Translations under genes and position numbers: made by a program
Shown: positions 63,651 through 64,000 of the stretch, piece after piece
Numbering within the stretch: position 1 is the stretch's first letter
Layout: every line of letters begins with the position of its first letter
Notes under the pieces: generated by a model
What the model was told of the DNA's origin: nothing
The model's database searches: none
The model's input: the letters and a program-made list of their open reading frames with translations, nothing else
NCBI RefSeq assembly: GCF_900104925.1
Contig: NZ_LT629735.1
Span: 528,291 to 592,290 of the forward strand
Reading direction: 5' to 3'
Length of the DNA: 64,000 bases
Source of the DNA: Opitutus sp. GAS368
GTDB lineage: Bacteria; Verrucomicrobiota; Verrucomicrobiia; Opitutales; Opitutaceae

Positions 63651-64000
63651 TCATCCTTTCTTCAGCCGCCGGACGAAGTCCTCGACCAGCCAGGTGCTGC
63701 CGTCGACGCGGTAGCTGATCTTGCCCTCCGCGTTGATGAGGACGGTGGCGAGGGTGTGCTTGATGGTATTGCCCTCGAATTCGCGAATGATGCCCAGCTG
63801 CGCCAGCAGGTGGCGCACGGCGGCGTCGGGCCCGGTGAGGAACGACCAGTTCGACGTGTCGAGGCCGCGGATCTGCGCGTATTCCTTCAGCACGCCCGGG
63901 GTGTCGTATTCCGGGTCGAGCGAGATGGTGATGAGCTCGAAGTCCTTCGCGCCGGCCTCTTTGGCCGCCTTTTGCAGCGCGGCCATCCGCTGGGTGGACG
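63651..64000 (-). CDS. SCO1/SenC-family copper chaperone, 5' end outside window
   Basis: The C-terminal part of a thioredoxin-fold SCO protein: RMAALQKAAKEAGAKDFELITISLDPEYDTPGVLKEYAQIRGLDTSNWSFLTG, then the copper-ligand histidine region IKHTLATVLINAEGKISYRVDG and WLVEDFVRRLKKG. The C-x-x-x-C copper site should lie just beyond the window edge, because the frame is open to base 64000. SCO proteins deliver copper to the CuA centre of cytochrome c oxidase. Confidence 0.9.
   Translation of the reverse strand, partial: STQRMAALQKAAKEAGAKDFELITISLDPEYDTPGVLKEYAQIRGLDTSNWSFLTGPDAAVRHLLAQLGIIREFEGNTIKHTLATVLINAEGKISYRVDGSTWLVEDFVRRLKKG

Overview
The window reads as chromosomal DNA of a GC-rich Gram-negative bacterium. 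Lipid A synthesis (lpxB), Lol-type lipoprotein export, TonB-dependent receptors and RNase HII beside RNase HIII, together with the general look of the proteins, suggest Verrucomicrobiota, most likely Opitutaceae. That placement is inference from gene content, not a marker-gene result. Nearly all genes are ordinary housekeeping genes. The unusual part is the spaces between genes, which are packed with palindromic elements of about ten families, some of them inside coding sequences.

Layout. 1-6.3 kb (minus strand): a SEL1-repeat protein cut by the window edge, a conserved protein of unknown function, prfB with an intact +1 programmed frameshift, a TM2 protein, and a kinase/regulator pair divergent from a TonB-dependent receptor gene (6.4-8.9 kb). 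9-16 kb: tatC, the GDP-fucose genes fcl and gmd, a secreted MetX-like hydrolase and valS. 16.2-24.8 kb: a PstS-like protein, an NtrC-type regulator and an NtrB-type kinase. The two signalling genes are separated by a block of small accessory genes (toxin-antitoxin pair, TfoX-like, fRMsr, YdeI-like and VF530-like proteins) and an IS110-family element. 25-32.5 kb: a beta-propeller gene at the 3' end of rnhB, rnhC, mutY, a flavin-dependent acyl-CoA dehydrogenase-fold enzyme and a TIM-barrel epimerase. 32.7-42.3 kb: rpsU, dnaE, an rsmB-like methyltransferase, a SAM methyltransferase, a thioredoxin-like protein, a GNAT acetyltransferase and hemX-hemA. 42.3-49.6 kb: two paralogous CHASE-PAS hybrid histidine kinases. 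49.7-58.5 kb: lpxB with a Gfo/Idh oxidoreductase, an orphan substrate-binding protein, lolD/lolC, lysS, and lipB-lipA with an ATGA overlap. 58.5-64 kb: a TonB-dependent receptor between a decayed copy of the amn 5' end and intact amn, an MBL-fold protein, and a YtkA-like plus SCO1/SenC pair cut by the window end.

Repeats. The commonest family (A) has two hairpins side by side, enclosed by terminal GTAGG/CCTAC. The architecture is constant while the hairpin sequence varies. One copy lies exactly in frame in the rsmB-like gene (57 bp, 19 codons). Another copy supplies TAG stop codons to two convergent genes. A different triple-hairpin element lies in frame in dnaE. At 23.4 kb three palindromes are nested inside one another, the middle one with a 6-7 bp direct repeat resembling a target-site duplication. 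At 21-22.4 kb an IS110 element has split a palindrome; its roughly 270 bp non-coding end, where IS110-group elements encode a bridge RNA, contains an 11-bp copy of the insertion-site sequence including the putative CT core. These mobile palindromes are the most interesting material in the window.
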